A stretch of 64,000 nt of DNA from Alphaproteobacteria bacterium. GTDB lineage: Bacteria > Pseudomonadota > Alphaproteobacteria > Rhizobiales > JAJFHC01. The notes below the pieces were generated by a model. That model searched no databases and was not told the DNA's origin. It saw only the letters and a list, made by a program, of their open reading frames with translations. The DNA lies in the NCBI GenBank assembly GCA_021775805.1, contig JAJFHD010000015.1, forward strand, positions 62,001-126,000, in the 5' to 3' direction. Shown piece after piece: positions 17,839 to 27,490 of this stretch (the stretch's first letter is position 1; each line of letters begins with the position of its first letter). The translations under genes were made by a program, and so were the position numbers.

Positions 17839-18026
17839 TGCGGCTCATTCCAGGTGGCAAAGTGATTCCCGAACATCTTGTCGTGGGATTCGCCCAACCG
17901 TGCCCTCAAGTCAACTCCTGTTATCGCCGCGAATAGAGTCCAAATGCGGCGCGAGCCATGGTAACAAAGCCCAACGACCAAGAACTTAGCGGGCCTGCGG
18001 GCCCCGTGGAAACGGGAGACGGCACT

Positions 18027-19475
18027 ATGAACCTCAACGATCCTTCGCTGCTTTGCGACAAATGCTACATCAACGGCCAATGGGTCGGCGGCAATCAGAC
18101 ATTCGACGTGACAAACCCTGCAACCGGAGATGTAGTCGGGGCCGTCCCTGATCTCGGTGTCGAAGAGACCCGCCAGGCGATTGAGGCGGCCAATGGCGCC
18201 TTCAAGGAATGGGCGGCAACACCGGCGAAGGCGCGGGGGAAGATTCTGCGCACCTGGTTCGATCTGCAGATTGCCAACAAGGAAGACCTTGCCGTCATCA
18301 TGACCACGGAAATGGGCAAACCGCTCGCCGAAGCCCGCGGCGAGGTCGAGTATGCTGCCTCCTTCATTGAGTTCTATGCCGAAGAAGCCAAGCGCGTCTA
18401 TGGCGAAACCATCCCGTCTCATATGCCTGACCGCAGAATTGTTGTCATCAAACAGCCGATCGGCGTCATCGGCGCGATCACGCCGTGGAATTTTCCGGCA
18501 GCCATGATCACCCGCAAAGTCGGTCCAGCCCTTGCTGCCGGCTGCACCGCCGTATGCAAGCCGGCTGGCGCAACGCCGTTGACGGCCCTGGCGCTGGTGG
18601 CCCTGGGCGAACGGGCGGGCATTCCCGCCGGCGTGCTCAACATCATTACCGGCAAGCGGTCGTCTGCAATCGGCGGCGAACTGACCTCCAATCCGCTGGT
18701 CCGTCTCATCACGTTCACGGGCTCCACCGAAATCGGCAAGATCCTGATGGCCCAGTCCGCATCCACGATCAAGAAGGTTGATCTCGAATTGGGCGGCAAC
18801 GCGCCGTTCATTGTTTTTGACGATGCCGACATCGATGCCGCCGTCCAGGGCGCCATGGGGTCGAAATTCCGCAATGCCGGACAGACGTGCGTCTGTGCCA
18901 ACCGCATCCTGGTCCAGGACAGCGTCTATGACGAATTCGCTGAAAAACTCGCCACCGAAGTCCGTAAGCTGAAGGTCGGCAATGGCCTCGATGACGGTGT
19001 CACCCAGGGACCGCTGATCAACGCCGAAGGCGTAGAAAAGGTCGAGGAACATGTGCAAGACGCTGTTGCAAACGGCGCCAGCGTTATGGTCGGTGGCAAG
19101 CGTTCCGAACTGGGCGGTTCGTTCTTCGAGCCGACCGTTCTGACCGGTGTTACCACCGACATGAAAGTCACCCAGGAGGAAACCTTCGGACCGGTGGCGC
19201 CGCTTTTCCGGTTCGACTCGGAAGAACAGGCCATACAGATGGCGAATGACACCCCGTTCGGTCTTGCTGCCTATTTCTACAGCCGGGACATCGGTCGCTG
19301 CTGGCGGGTCGGCGAGGCGCTCGAATATGGCATGGTCGGGATCAACGAGGGCATTATCTCGACCGAGGTCGCACCCTTTGGCGGTGTCAAGGAGTCCGGT
19401 CTTGGCCGTGAAGGTTCGAGTCACGGCATCGAGGAATTCGTTGAAATGAAGTACATGCTGATGGCCGGGCTCTAA
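18027..19475 (+). CDS. gabD: NAD(P)-dependent succinate-semialdehyde dehydrogenase
   Basis: A 482-residue aldehyde dehydrogenase. It shows the cofactor motif [20 protein letters not shown], the glycine loop FTGSTEIGK, the general-base Glu in [12 protein letters not shown] and the catalytic Cys in [12 protein letters not shown]. The N-terminus [12 protein letters not shown] and the overall pattern match GabD, which oxidises succinic semialdehyde to succinate in GABA and polyamine breakdown. The ATG at 18027 follows GGGAG. An upstream ATG at 17958 adds 23 residues without similarity. RpiA begins 7 bases after the stop, so the pair is probably one operon. Confidence 0.9.
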   Translation: MNLNDPSLLCDKCYINGQWVGGNQTFDVTNPATGDVVGAVPDLGVEETRQAIEAANGAFKEWAATPAKARGKILRTWFDLQIANKEDLAVIMTTEMGKPLAEARGEVEYAASFIEFYAEEAKRVYGETIPSHMPDRRIVVIKQPIGVIGAITPWNFPAAMITRKVGPALAAGCTAVCKPAGATPLTALALVALGERAGIPAGVLNIITGKRSSAIGGELTSNPLVRLITFTGSTEIGKILMAQSASTIKKVDLELGGNAPFIVFDDADIDAAVQGAMGSKFRNAGQTCVCANRILVQDSVYDEFAEKLATEVRKLKVGNGLDDGVTQGPLINAEGVEKVEEHVQDAVANGASVMVGGKRSELGGSFFEPTVLTGVTTDMKVTQEETFGPVAPLFRFDSEEQAIQMANDTPFGLAAYFYSRDIGRCWRVGEALEYGMVGINEGIISTEVAPFGGVKESGLGREGSSHGIEEFVEMKYMLMAGL

Positions 19476-19482
19476 CTCCGGG

Positions 19483-20175
19483 ATGTCGGCCGACGAGCAA
19501 AAGAAGCGGGCAGGCGAGGCTGCCGTTGGTCATGTCGAAGACGGCATGAGACTCGGTCTGGGAACGGGCTCGACAGCAGATCATTTTACGCGGTCACTGG
19601 CGCAGCGGGTCGCCGGCGGACTCAGCGTAGTCGGTGTGCCCACGTCCGAAGCCACGGCGGCCCTCGCCCGCTCTCTTGGCATCCCGCTGACCACGCTTGA
19701 CGAGACCCCGGAACTCGATCTGGTTGTCGATGGCGCCGACGAGTTGGATGCGGAACTCCGTCTTATAAAGGGCGGCGGCGGCGCGCTTCTGCGCGAGAAG
19801 ATCGTCGCGTCCTGCGCCCGGCGCATGATCGTCATCGCCGACGACAGCAAACAGGTGGCCATGCTCGGAAAGTTCCCCTTGCCCGTGGAAGTCATGCCGT
19901 TTGGGGCCACGGCAACCGCGGCGGCCATTGGCCGGGCGGCGGCCTCTGTGGGCTGTGACGGCGACATTGTTATGCGTACAGACCGGTCCGGGGCGGCATT
20001 TCTGACCGACGGAGGCCATGTTATTTATGATTGTGCGTTTGGTTCGATTCCGAACCCCGAAGCCCTGGCGCACACGCTGTCATCACTTCCTGGTGTGGTC
20101 GAGCATGGCCTCTTTATCGGCCTTGCCTCAATCGCCATATTGGGGACGGAAACGGGGACTCGGAAAATTAGCTGA
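19483..20175 (+). CDS. rpiA: Ribose-5-phosphate isomerase A
   Basis: A 230-residue isomerase of the pentose phosphate pathway. Diagnostic motifs are [11 protein letters not shown] (phosphate loop), the DGADELD active-site segment, and [16 protein letters not shown] with the catalytic Glu and Lys. Length and motif order are normal for RpiA. It lies 7 bases after gabD and is followed by the DUF2059 protein and gor in the same direction, a neighbourhood that recurs in alphaproteobacteria. Confidence 0.96.
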   Translation: MSADEQKKRAGEAAVGHVEDGMRLGLGTGSTADHFTRSLAQRVAGGLSVVGVPTSEATAALARSLGIPLTTLDETPELDLVVDGADELDAELRLIKGGGGALLREKIVASCARRMIVIADDSKQVAMLGKFPLPVEVMPFGATATAAAIGRAAASVGCDGDIVMRTDRSGAAFLTDGGHVIYDCAFGSIPNPEALAHTLSSLPGVVEHGLFIGLASIAILGTETGTRKIS

Positions 20176-20210
20176 ATCGGCTGAATCGGCAGTGACAGGA
20201 GGTCGTTGAA

Positions 20211-20723
20211 ATGACGATGTGGTACGCGGTAAGGCGAAGTTTAACGGCAGTGTTTTTCACGGTGTTCTTCGGGCTGTCTGCCATCGCCCAGGACGCCGAG
20301 GTCAAACCGTCCCACTTGGCGGTGGCCAAGGAACTGTTGCAGACCATGCGTGCCGACCAGACCATGGATCAGATGATCACTTTGATCCTGCCGCAGCAGG
20401 TTGCCGCGATAAAGATGCTCCGGCCTGACATCCCGAAGAAGGCGCTCGACCGGTTTGCCGAGCTTTTTAGTGCAGCTTTCTCCCGACACAAGGGCGAATT
20501 CATCGCCGCCGCCGCCAAGACCTACGCGCGTCACTTGAGCGAAGCCGACATGAAGAATGCGATCGCTTTCTACAACACCGAAACCGGTCGCAATTTTCTC
20601 GATGCCCAACCGGCGATGATGGGCGAACTGACCAAGATCAACATTGCAATGGCAACGCAGATATCCAAGAGCGCCGTGCAAGAGGCGGTAAGGCAACTCA
20701 AGAAGGAAGGTCACGACCTCTGA
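20211..20723 (+). CDS. DUF2059 domain-containing secreted protein
   Basis: A 170-residue protein with signal peptide MTMWYAVRRSLTAVFFTVFF followed by GLSAIAQ. The mature helical part contains the DUF2059 pattern: AKELLQTMRADQTMDQMI, then FAELFSAAFSRHKGEFIAA, then LSEADMKNAIAFYNTETGRN. The fold is alpha-helical and its role unknown, though the family is often found beside rpiA and gor. AGGAGGTCG precedes the ATG. Confidence 0.9.
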   Translation: MTMWYAVRRSLTAVFFTVFFGLSAIAQDAEVKPSHLAVAKELLQTMRADQTMDQMITLILPQQVAAIKMLRPDIPKKALDRFAELFSAAFSRHKGEFIAAAAKTYARHLSEADMKNAIAFYNTETGRNFLDAQPAMMGELTKINIAMATQISKSAVQEAVRQLKKEGHDL

Positions 20724-20759
20724 CTGGTCTGAGCGGCATTTCCCAAAGGAACAAAAAGA

Positions 20760-22145
20760 ATGACAACTTACGACTATGATCTCTTCACAATCGGTGCGGG
20801 CTCCGGCGGCGTCCGGGCTTCACGCATGGCTTCCCAGTATGGCGCGAAGGTCGCCGTCGCAGAAGAACACCGGGTCGGTGGCACCTGCGTTATTCGCGGC
20901 TGTGTGCCCAAGAAGCTTTTTGTCTACGCCAGCCATTTTCATGAAGAGTTCGAAGCCGCCAAAGGGTTCGGCTGGACGGTCGGGGACACGTCTTTCGACT
21001 GGTCGACCCTGATCGCCAACAAGGACCGGGAAATCGACCGGCTCAACAGCATCTACATCCGCAACCTTGAGGCCTCGAATGTCGAGATCATCCAGTCGAG
21101 GGCTGTGCTGAAAGATGCGCATACAGTGCATCTGGTGGCTGAAGACCGGGACGTGACGGCGGAACGTATTCTGATCGCAACCGGCGGCTGGCCGCATCTG
21201 CCGTCTGATGTTCCGGGCATCGAACACGCGATTTCGTCAAACGAGACGTTTCATCTCGACAGCCTGCCGGATCACATCACTGTCGTCGGCGGTGGCTACA
21301 TCGCGGTCGAGTTTGCCGGGATCTTCAACGGCCTGGGCGTCAAGACGACACAGCTTTACCGCGGCGAGCAGATTCTGCGCGGTTTCGACGATGACGTCCG
21401 CGACATGCTGCACGAGGAGATGGTCAAGAAGGGTGTCGACGTGCGCGTCGAAAGCGATATCGCGGCTATTGAAAAAACCAGCGTCGGTTTCGATGTGACT
21501 TTGAAGGACGGCACATCGATGCAGACCGGCCTGGTCATGTACGCCACCGGCAGGCGCCCCAATGTGCAAGGTCTGGGGCTGGAAGCCGCGGGCGTTAAAC
21601 TGGGCCGCAACGGCCACGTGGTGGTCGATGCCTATTCGCAGTCGAGTGTTGCCAATATCTATGCGGTCGGCGACGTCACCGACCGGGCCGCCCTGACGCC
21701 TGTGGCCATCCGCGAGGGCGCTGCCTTTGCCGAAACCGTCTACAACAACAACCCCATTGCCGTGGACCATGCCATCATCCCGACAGCCGTTTTCAGCCAG
21801 CCCCAGATCGGCACCGTCGGTCTGACCGAGGCGCAGGCGCTCGAAACCCACGGCACGATCGACATCTACCGCTCGGCCTTCCGTCCGATGAAAAACACTC
21901 TGTCTGGATCCGACGAGAAGATGCTCATGAAGCTGATCGTGGACAAAGCCAGCCAGCGCGTGGTCGGCTGTCACGTCATGGGACCGGATTCGGGCGAGAT
22001 GGCGCAGCTCCTGGGCATCGCCGTCAAGATGGGCGCCACCAAGGCCGATTTCGACGCCACCATCGCGGTGCACCCGACGGCCGCGGAGGAGCTGGTCACC
22101 ATGCGCGAGATTACCGAGACCGTGACCGCGCAAGCGGCGGAGTGA
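20760..22145 (+). CDS. gor: Glutathione-disulfide reductase
   Basis: A 461-residue flavoprotein disulfide reductase that keeps glutathione reduced with NADPH. FAD binding is at FTIGAGSGGVRASRMAS. The redox pair is C43/C48 in GGTCVIRGCVPKKLF, the second Rossmann motif is VVGGGYIAVEFAGIFNGLG, and the C-terminal catalytic His-Glu lies in AVHPTAAEELVTM. The VIRGCVPKK variant and length fit Gor rather than dihydrolipoamide dehydrogenase or mercuric reductase. It is the last gene of the rpiA-DUF2059-gor run. Confidence 0.95.
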   Translation: MTTYDYDLFTIGAGSGGVRASRMASQYGAKVAVAEEHRVGGTCVIRGCVPKKLFVYASHFHEEFEAAKGFGWTVGDTSFDWSTLIANKDREIDRLNSIYIRNLEASNVEIIQSRAVLKDAHTVHLVAEDRDVTAERILIATGGWPHLPSDVPGIEHAISSNETFHLDSLPDHITVVGGGYIAVEFAGIFNGLGVKTTQLYRGEQILRGFDDDVRDMLHEEMVKKGVDVRVESDIAAIEKTSVGFDVTLKDGTSMQTGLVMYATGRRPNVQGLGLEAAGVKLGRNGHVVVDAYSQSSVANIYAVGDVTDRAALTPVAIREGAAFAETVYNNNPIAVDHAIIPTAVFSQPQIGTVGLTEAQALETHGTIDIYRSAFRPMKNTLSGSDEKMLMKLIVDKASQRVVGCHVMGPDSGEMAQLLGIAVKMGATKADFDATIAVHPTAAEELVTMREITETVTAQAAE

Positions 22146-22467
22146 GAAGTAAAGGAGTCCACCCGACGCCCGCTTTGCTTTCAGTCTTCGGCATGAGGCC
22201 CTCGCGTCAAGCGCGACGGTGACAGTGAGCCAGGCCGCAATGGTTCGGTCGGTTTCGAACGATTGAAAGTGAAATCCGTTATTTACCATCACCTGTCGTC
22301 CTCGTGCTTGACGCGAGGACCTCGTTCTTCCGGGTGCCGACGGCGGCACTCTCAACACAGTCTGCCCTTTTCGCATCCCGACTTTCGCCTTAAAACAATT
22401 GTGCACAGACGATCGAAAAAGTGCGTTAGGCTAACGCCACCACACTGAGAACCATACAAGAGGGGCT
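22146..22467. other. Intergenic region with palindromic element, no gene
   Basis: No convincing coding frame lies in these 322 bases between gor and the HpcH gene. The region holds an inverted repeat (see 22195-22320) and, near its end, the untranslated leader and ribosome site of the HpcH gene (AAGAGGGG). Confidence 0.7.
22195..22320. repeat. REP-like palindromic intergenic element
   Basis: The right arm (22298-22320) is itself a hairpin: GTCCTCG pairs with CGAGGAC around TGCTTGACG. The left arm (22195-22217) is close to its reverse complement (shared core CTCGCGTCAAGC). The pattern resembles the 'cctcgggcttgacccgagg' intergenic palindromes common in alphaproteobacterial genomes. It could act as a bidirectional transcription stop or as a repetitive element. 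Confidence 0.55.
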
Positions 22468-23238
22468 ATGACGCAAGGCAGTTTTCGTGACCGGGTGATG
22501 GCGGGAGAGCCTGTTCTCGGCGCTTTGGTCTTTGAGTTTTTCACCCCCGGCATTGCCCAGATCCTTCACCTGGCAGGCTGTGAGTACGTGCTCTACGACA
22601 TGGAACATACCGGCGTCGGTTTCGAGACCCTGCGTCAGCAGACGGCCGCCTGCCAGGGGCTCGACATAGTGCCGCTGGCACGGGTGCCGCGCGGCGAATA
22701 TCATTTCCTGGCCCGGGCCCTCGATATCGGCATGCGCGGGGTCATGATCCCGATGGTGGAGAGCGCCGATGAGGCCGCCAACATCGTCAACGCCACACGC
22801 TATCCGCCCATGGGCCGCAGGGGAGCGGCCTTCGGATTTGTCCATGACGGGTTTCTGCCAGGCCCGCCGTCGGACAAGGTTGCCCGGGCGAATGCCGACG
22901 TCATGGTCATCGCCCAGATCGAGACCGAACACGGGCTGGCCAATGTCGATTCGATCGCTGCGACAGAGGGCATCGATGTGCTCTGGGTCGGGCATTTTGA
23001 CATGACAAATTTTCTCGGCATCCCCGGTGACTTCGAGAACCCGCTGTTTATCGATGCCCTGCAGACGGTGGTGGCCGCCGGGCGCAGGCACGGCAAGGGC
23101 CTGGCCTTCATGCCGGGTGGGGCTGAGGATGCCCGCCGCTACAAGGATCTGGGGTTCAACATGCTTGGCGTCGGGACCGATCACGGTCTCTTCATGAACG
23201 CAGTGACGGCGGTGATACAGGCGGTTGCAGACTCATGA
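22468..23238 (+). CDS. HpcH/HpaI aldolase family protein
   Basis: A 256-residue TIM-barrel aldolase. Family markers are GALVFEFFTPGIAQIL, the acidic YDMEHTGVGFETL, MRGVMIPMVESADEAANIV with the metal-binding Glu, ATRYPPMGRRGAAFGF, and VMVIAQIETEHGLANVDSI with the second metal Glu. Members cleave or form 4-hydroxy-2-oxo acids in catabolic pathways. The stop overlaps the ATG of a 43-codon reading frame (ATGA at 23235-23238), and an Ldh-type dehydrogenase follows, indicating a three-cistron catabolic operon. Substrate is not determinable. Confidence 0.9.
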   Translation: MTQGSFRDRVMAGEPVLGALVFEFFTPGIAQILHLAGCEYVLYDMEHTGVGFETLRQQTAACQGLDIVPLARVPRGEYHFLARALDIGMRGVMIPMVESADEAANIVNATRYPPMGRRGAAFGFVHDGFLPGPPSDKVARANADVMVIAQIETEHGLANVDSIAATEGIDVLWVGHFDMTNFLGIPGDFENPLFIDALQTVVAAGRRHGKGLAFMPGGAEDARRYKDLGFNMLGVGTDHGLFMNAVTAVIQAVADS

Positions 23239-23366
23239 GCGGTTTTACGGTCGCCGTCACCAACGGCCTGCGCACGGCTGACGGTCAACCGTGCTTCAGC
23301 CTCGCGGCATTCCATGCACTGGCTGTCAACCCGGATGTCGCGGGCCACCTCGAGGAACAGGTCTGA
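23235..23366 (+). CDS. 43-residue coupled ORF, possible truncated hydroxyacid-dehydrogenase N-terminus
   Basis: ATG overlaps the HpcH stop in an ATGA arrangement and the frame ends 4 bases before the Ldh ATG, so the three genes are tightly packed. The product MSGFTVAVTNGLRTADGQP continues with CFSLAAFHALAVNPDV. The 'VTN..R.ADG.P.F.L..' pattern resembles the start of D-2-hydroxyacid dehydrogenases, and the frame then stops where the fold should continue. It may be a deletion remnant kept in frame by the operon, or a small real protein. Identification is weak. Confidence 0.45.
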   Translation: MSGFTVAVTNGLRTADGQPCFSLAAFHALAVNPDVAGHLEEQV

Positions 23367-23370
23367 TTTC

Positions 23371-24447
23371 ATGCGGATCAACGCACCGGAATTAACGGAT
23401 TTCGTCGAGCAGATGTTTGTCGCCGCCGGCAGTTCGGCGGCCGAGAGCAGACGTATTGCCGAGAATCTCGTAGACGCCAGTCTTCGCGGACATGACAGCC
23501 ACGGGATCATCCGTGTGCCGCGCTACATTTCCTGGTTGCGCGACGCCAAGCTGTTGGCCGACCAGGAGATATCCGTCGTCAATGACACCGGCTCCATCGT
23601 CGTCCTTGACGGAAATTTCGGTTTTGGCCAGACCGTTGGTCCTCAGGCCGTGCAGTTCGGCATCGACCGCGCAGCGGAAACCGGTGTCTGTGTCACCGGT
23701 CTTCGGCATGCCGGTCACCTGGGGCGGATCGGCGCCTGGGCCGAGATGGCCGCCGGCGCAGGTCAAGTCTCGCTTCATTTTGTCAACGTTGCCGGCAGTG
23801 TGCTGGTTGCACCCTTCGGCGGTGTCGAGCGACGCATGTCAACCAACCCGGTGGCTATCGGCATGCCGTCGCCTGATGGCAATCCGGTGATCCTCGATTT
23901 TGCCACGTCGGTCGTCGCCGAGGGCAAAGTGCTGGTTGCCGCAAAAGGCGGCAAGCCGCTGCCGGATGATGCTCTGATCGGTCCGGACGGCCGCCCGAGC
24001 GGCGACCCGCGACTGCTTTATGGCGACAACGACCCGGCGGTGACACCGGATCGAAAGGATGGCGAGGGGGCCCTGCGGGCGGTCGGCGACCACAAGGGTT
24101 CGGGCCTGGCCCTGATGTGCGAACTGCTCGCCGGTGCCCTGACCGGATCCGGGTGCACCGGCCCCGGCTATTCCAGGATCTATAACGGCATGCTGTCGAT
24201 TTACATGGCCGCTGACCGTTTCGGGTCCGACGACGCCATATCGTCGGAACTGTCGCGCTATATCTCCTATTTCAAGAGTGCCCGTCCGGCGACGGCTGGG
24301 CAGAATGTGCTGGTGCCCGGCGAGCCAGAACGAAACAACCGTGCCGAGCGCCTCGAAGCCGGTGTGCCCTTGCCCGACGATGCCTGGGACGCGATCGTGG
24401 ACACTGCAGCCGGCCTGGGCATTCAAGCGCCTGAAGCAGACGGATGA
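23371..24447 (+). CDS. Ldh family (malate/L-lactate/ureidoglycolate-type) dehydrogenase
   Basis: A 358-residue member of the Ldh2/MDH2 family, starting MRINAPELTDFVEQMF (an upstream in-frame ATG at 23314 lies inside the preceding ORF). The signature NLVDASLRGHDSHGIIRVPR includes the catalytic His. Later motifs are GLRHAGHLGRIGAWAEMAA, STNPVAIGMPSPDG and VGDHKGSGLALMCELLAGAL. These enzymes use NAD(P) to oxidise or reduce 2-hydroxy acids and related imino acids. With the HpcH aldolase upstream it probably handles a hydroxy or oxo acid; the exact substrate is unknown. Confidence 0.9.
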   Translation: MRINAPELTDFVEQMFVAAGSSAAESRRIAENLVDASLRGHDSHGIIRVPRYISWLRDAKLLADQEISVVNDTGSIVVLDGNFGFGQTVGPQAVQFGIDRAAETGVCVTGLRHAGHLGRIGAWAEMAAGAGQVSLHFVNVAGSVLVAPFGGVERRMSTNPVAIGMPSPDGNPVILDFATSVVAEGKVLVAAKGGKPLPDDALIGPDGRPSGDPRLLYGDNDPAVTPDRKDGEGALRAVGDHKGSGLALMCELLAGALTGSGCTGPGYSRIYNGMLSIYMAADRFGSDDAISSELSRYISYFKSARPATAGQNVLVPGEPERNNRAERLEAGVPLPDDAWDAIVDTAAGLGIQAPEADG

Positions 24448-24546
24448 CACTGCAGTGGGGCGCTTTGTTGCACTGCAAAACTTACGTGATATGAGATAGA
24501 CTGCGTTTTACAAGTCGATAGTCTTGACCAAACGACGGGGTCCGCC

Positions 24547-25371
24547 ATGAACGACACACCGGAACGCATCGGCGTTGACGAAATTTGTGCCCGCAAGGGA
24601 AAGGACCCGATCGTCTGTCTGACCGCCTACACCACGCCGATGGCAAAGTCTCTGGACCCTTATTGCGATCTTATGCTGGTTGGGGATTCTCTCGCCATGG
24701 TCGTCTATGGGCTTGAGACCACACGAGGTGTTACGCTCGAGATTATGATCGCCCATGGCCAGGCCGTGATGAGGGGCGCCAATCGGGCGTGTGTTGTGGT
24801 CGACCTGCCTCACGGTTCTTACGAGACATCCAAGCATCAGGCGATTGCCTCGGCCGCCCACGTGCTGGCGGAGACCGGTTGCCAGGCCGTAAAGCTCGAG
24901 GGCGGCGTCGAGATGGCCGACACCGTTCGCGCCATCGTCGACGCCGGCGTCCCGGTGCTCGGGCATGTTGGCCTGCTGCCCCAGAAGGCGGAACATCGCG
25001 GGGCTTTCAAGATCCAGGGCAAGGATGACGAAGGCGCAAAGCAGGTTATCGCCGATGCCGCCGCCATTACTGAAGCGGGCGCCTTTGCGCTTGTCATCGA
25101 GGGGACTGTCGAACCGGTGGCCCGTTCGATCACCGAGCAGTGCAGCATTCCGACCATCGGTATCGGGGCCTCGCCGGCCTGTGATGGCCAGATCCTCGTC
25201 ACCCAGGACATGGTCGGTCTTTTTTCCGACTTCACACCGAAGTTCGTCAAGAAGTATGCCGATCTTGGATCTGCACTGAGCGAAGCGGCGAAGGAGTATG
25301 CCGACGACGTCCGGTCCCGTCGTTTTCCGGGCCTGGAGCATTGTTTCGGCGTCGAAAAGCCCGAGTCCTGA
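24547..25371 (+). CDS. panB: 3-methyl-2-oxobutanoate hydroxymethyltransferase
   Basis: A 274-residue TIM-barrel enzyme that adds a hydroxymethyl group from methylene-tetrahydrofolate to 2-oxoisovalerate, the first step to pantothenate. Visible motifs are [32 protein letters not shown] (metal Asp), [12 protein letters not shown] (second metal ligand), [13 protein letters not shown], and [14 protein letters not shown]. PanC starts 16 bases after its stop, forming a panBC operon. Confidence 0.95.
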   Translation: MNDTPERIGVDEICARKGKDPIVCLTAYTTPMAKSLDPYCDLMLVGDSLAMVVYGLETTRGVTLEIMIAHGQAVMRGANRACVVVDLPHGSYETSKHQAIASAAHVLAETGCQAVKLEGGVEMADTVRAIVDAGVPVLGHVGLLPQKAEHRGAFKIQGKDDEGAKQVIADAAAITEAGAFALVIEGTVEPVARSITEQCSIPTIGIGASPACDGQILVTQDMVGLFSDFTPKFVKKYADLGSALSEAAKEYADDVRSRRFPGLEHCFGVEKPES

Positions 25372-25387
25372 GCGGAGGGTTCCCGGC

Positions 25388-26218
25388 ATGAAAATTGTCC
25401 GTACCGCCTCTGAATTGCGAAGTGTTGTCGATCTTTGGCACCGGGTCGACATGCAGGTCGGCATGGTGCCGACGATGGGCGCGCTTCACGATGGTCATTT
25501 GTCGCTGATTCACATGGCCGCGTTGCAGGCCGACCGGGTCGTGGCGACCCTGTTCGTCAATCCCACGCAGTTCGGACCCAATGAGGATTTCGACCGATAC
25601 CCGCGTGACGAAGATGCTGACATGGCACAATTCCGGGCAAACGGGGTCGACGTGGTGTTTGCGCCGCCGCCTGACGAGATCTATCCCCCGGGCGACGCCA
25701 CACTGGTTCACGTGCAGGGTATCGGCGACAGTCTGGACGGCACGCACAGGCCGGGATTCTTTACCGGCGTGGCGACAGTGGTTGCCAGGCTCTTTACCAT
25801 CGGGCGGCCCGATTGTGCCGTTTTCGGCGAGAAGGACTATCAGCAGCTGCAGGTCATCCGGCGCATGGCACAGGATCTGCACCTGGGCGTGCGCGTGCTG
25901 GGCGCACCGACCATACGAGAGGCCGACGGCCTCGCCATGTCTTCGCGCAATCGTTATCTTTCGGACGCCGAACGCGCCATTGCCCCGGTTCTCCACGAGA
26001 CCATCCGTTCGGTGGCGGAAGAGGTTGCTTCAGGCGCAGAACCCGGGACCCAGGAAATGAGGGCCATTGAACTGTTGAAAGCAACCGGATTTGATCCAGT
26101 CGATTACGTTACGGTGTGTGACGCTCATACTCTGGATCCGTACGTCGACCGGGATCGTCCGGTCCGGGTTCTGGCCGCAGCCTGGCTCGGCGAGACGCGT
26201 CTGATCGACAATGTTTGA
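25388..26218 (+). CDS. panC: Pantoate-beta-alanine ligase
   Basis: A 276-residue ligase that joins pantoate and beta-alanine using ATP. Motifs: VPTMGALHDGHLSLI (HIGH-type nucleotidyl-transfer motif), TLFVNPTQFGPNEDFDRYPR, RPGFFTGVATVVARLF, FGEKDYQQLQVIRRM and MSSRNRYLS (the KMSKS-like loop). The ATG at 25388, after GGAGGG, is chosen over a longer frame opening inside panB. Immediately follows panB. Confidence 0.96.
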   Translation: MKIVRTASELRSVVDLWHRVDMQVGMVPTMGALHDGHLSLIHMAALQADRVVATLFVNPTQFGPNEDFDRYPRDEDADMAQFRANGVDVVFAPPPDEIYPPGDATLVHVQGIGDSLDGTHRPGFFTGVATVVARLFTIGRPDCAVFGEKDYQQLQVIRRMAQDLHLGVRVLGAPTIREADGLAMSSRNRYLSDAERAIAPVLHETIRSVAEEVASGAEPGTQEMRAIELLKATGFDPVDYVTVCDAHTLDPYVDRDRPVRVLAAAWLGETRLIDNV

Positions 26219-26359
26219 TCGTGAAGGTACAGACACAGACGTCCAACGCACCGAGATACATTCCAGATGGAATCGTCCCCGGTTGACGACGGTGCGCAAA
26301 CACGTCATCCGTATGATCCGTGGCACGTTAGCCTGTTGGCCTCCGGCATGCGGTGTTCG

Positions 26360-27490
26360 TCACGTTTCGCTGTTGGATAGGGCATCCATGACAGCAGCGG
26401 TGACCTCGGCTGTTGTCGCGATGCCCCCAAGGTCCGGCGTCAGAACGCCGTCGTCGACAACTGTCTCGACGGCGGCCTCTATGGCATCCGCCAGATCCGG
26501 ACGCCCCAATCCATACTGAAGCATCATGCCGACGGACAGGATTGTCCCGACAGGATTGGCGATGCCTTTTCCCGCGATGTCGGGTGCGCTGCCGTGGGTT
26601 GGTTCGTAGATTCCACCACGAATTCTCTGACCCTTGATTGTGGCAGCCGGCAGGGTCGCCGAGGGCAGCATGCCCAGTGAACCGGCGATCGCGCCGGTCA
26701 TGTCAGATATCAGATCGCCAAAAAGATTGTCGGCGAGCAGGACATCATAATTTCGCGGGGCCATGGTGACGGCGTAAAGGGCATGGTCCATGAGCAGATG
26801 GGTGAGCTCGATGTCCGGATAGTCCTGTTGGCCGATACGCTCCACGGTTTCCCGCCAGAGTTTTCCGCTTTCCATCACGTTGGACTTGTCAAGCGACGCC
26901 AGTTTCCCGCGCCGTGTCCGGGCTGCCTCAAAGGCGCAGCGCGCGATTCGTTCGATCTCGCCGGTCCGGTATTCACTGATTTCAAAGGCGCGTTCCTGGC
27001 CATCGGCTAGCAACTCCCGGCCCCGCGGTTCGCCATAGTAGATGCCGCCCGAATTCTCGCGCACAACCAGCAGATCGGCCCCGTCGATAATTTCAGGGCG
27101 AAACGGTGTGCGATCCGGAATTTTGGACCAGGCACGGGCCGGACGCAGTGCATTGTAGACGTCGAGTTCCACCCGCAGGCGGGTCAGTCCGTCCGACTGG
27201 GTGACCGGGCCGTCAAGGCGAAGTCCGTCCCACTCAGGACCTCCAACAGCGCCAACCAATGTTGCGTCAGCTGCGCGCGCCTTTTCGAGAACCGCATCGG
27301 TACAGAACGTCCCGTGCACGTCAAAGGAGGCGCCACCCAGCAGATCCTCGTCAATCTCGACGTCTATGCCGGACAGATTGGCAATGTGGCGCAGGACGTC
27401 GAGGCCGGCCGCGACAACTTCGGGACCGATGTGATCGCCACCGAGAGCCAGAACGCGAAACGTTTCTCTGGTTTGCGATGACTCTGTCAA
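26360..27490 (-). CDS. LeuB-like 3-isopropylmalate/isocitrate dehydrogenase family protein
   Basis: A 376-residue beta-decarboxylating dehydrogenase. Features: LALGGDHIGPEVVAAGLDVL, LRVELDVYNALRPARAW (substrate-binding Arg region), VVRENSGGIYYGEPRG, LASLDKSNVMESGKLWRE (catalytic Lys), HLLMDHALYAVTMAPRNYD, DNLFGDLISDMTGAI with metal aspartates, and YEPTHGSAPDIAGKGIANP. The start is taken as TTG at 27490 (after AGGGA), overlapping the dioxygenase stop as TTGA; the open frame further upstream is not coding. The coupling with a carnitine-pathway-like dioxygenase suggests catabolism rather than, or besides, leucine synthesis. Confidence 0.85.
   Translation of the reverse strand: MTESSQTRETFRVLALGGDHIGPEVVAAGLDVLRHIANLSGIDVEIDEDLLGGASFDVHGTFCTDAVLEKARAADATLVGAVGGPEWDGLRLDGPVTQSDGLTRLRVELDVYNALRPARAWSKIPDRTPFRPEIIDGADLLVVRENSGGIYYGEPRGRELLADGQERAFEISEYRTGEIERIARCAFEAARTRRGKLASLDKSNVMESGKLWRETVERIGQQDYPDIELTHLLMDHALYAVTMAPRNYDVLLADNLFGDLISDMTGAIAGSLGMLPSATLPAATIKGQRIRGGIYEPTHGSAPDIAGKGIANPVGTILSVGMMLQYGLGRPDLADAIEAAVETVVDDGVLTPDLGGIATTAEVTAAVMDALSNSET

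Noticed and set aside
17835-19424. 529-codon minus-strand frame over gabD
   Set aside because: Antisense to a confident aldehyde dehydrogenase; no motif seen.
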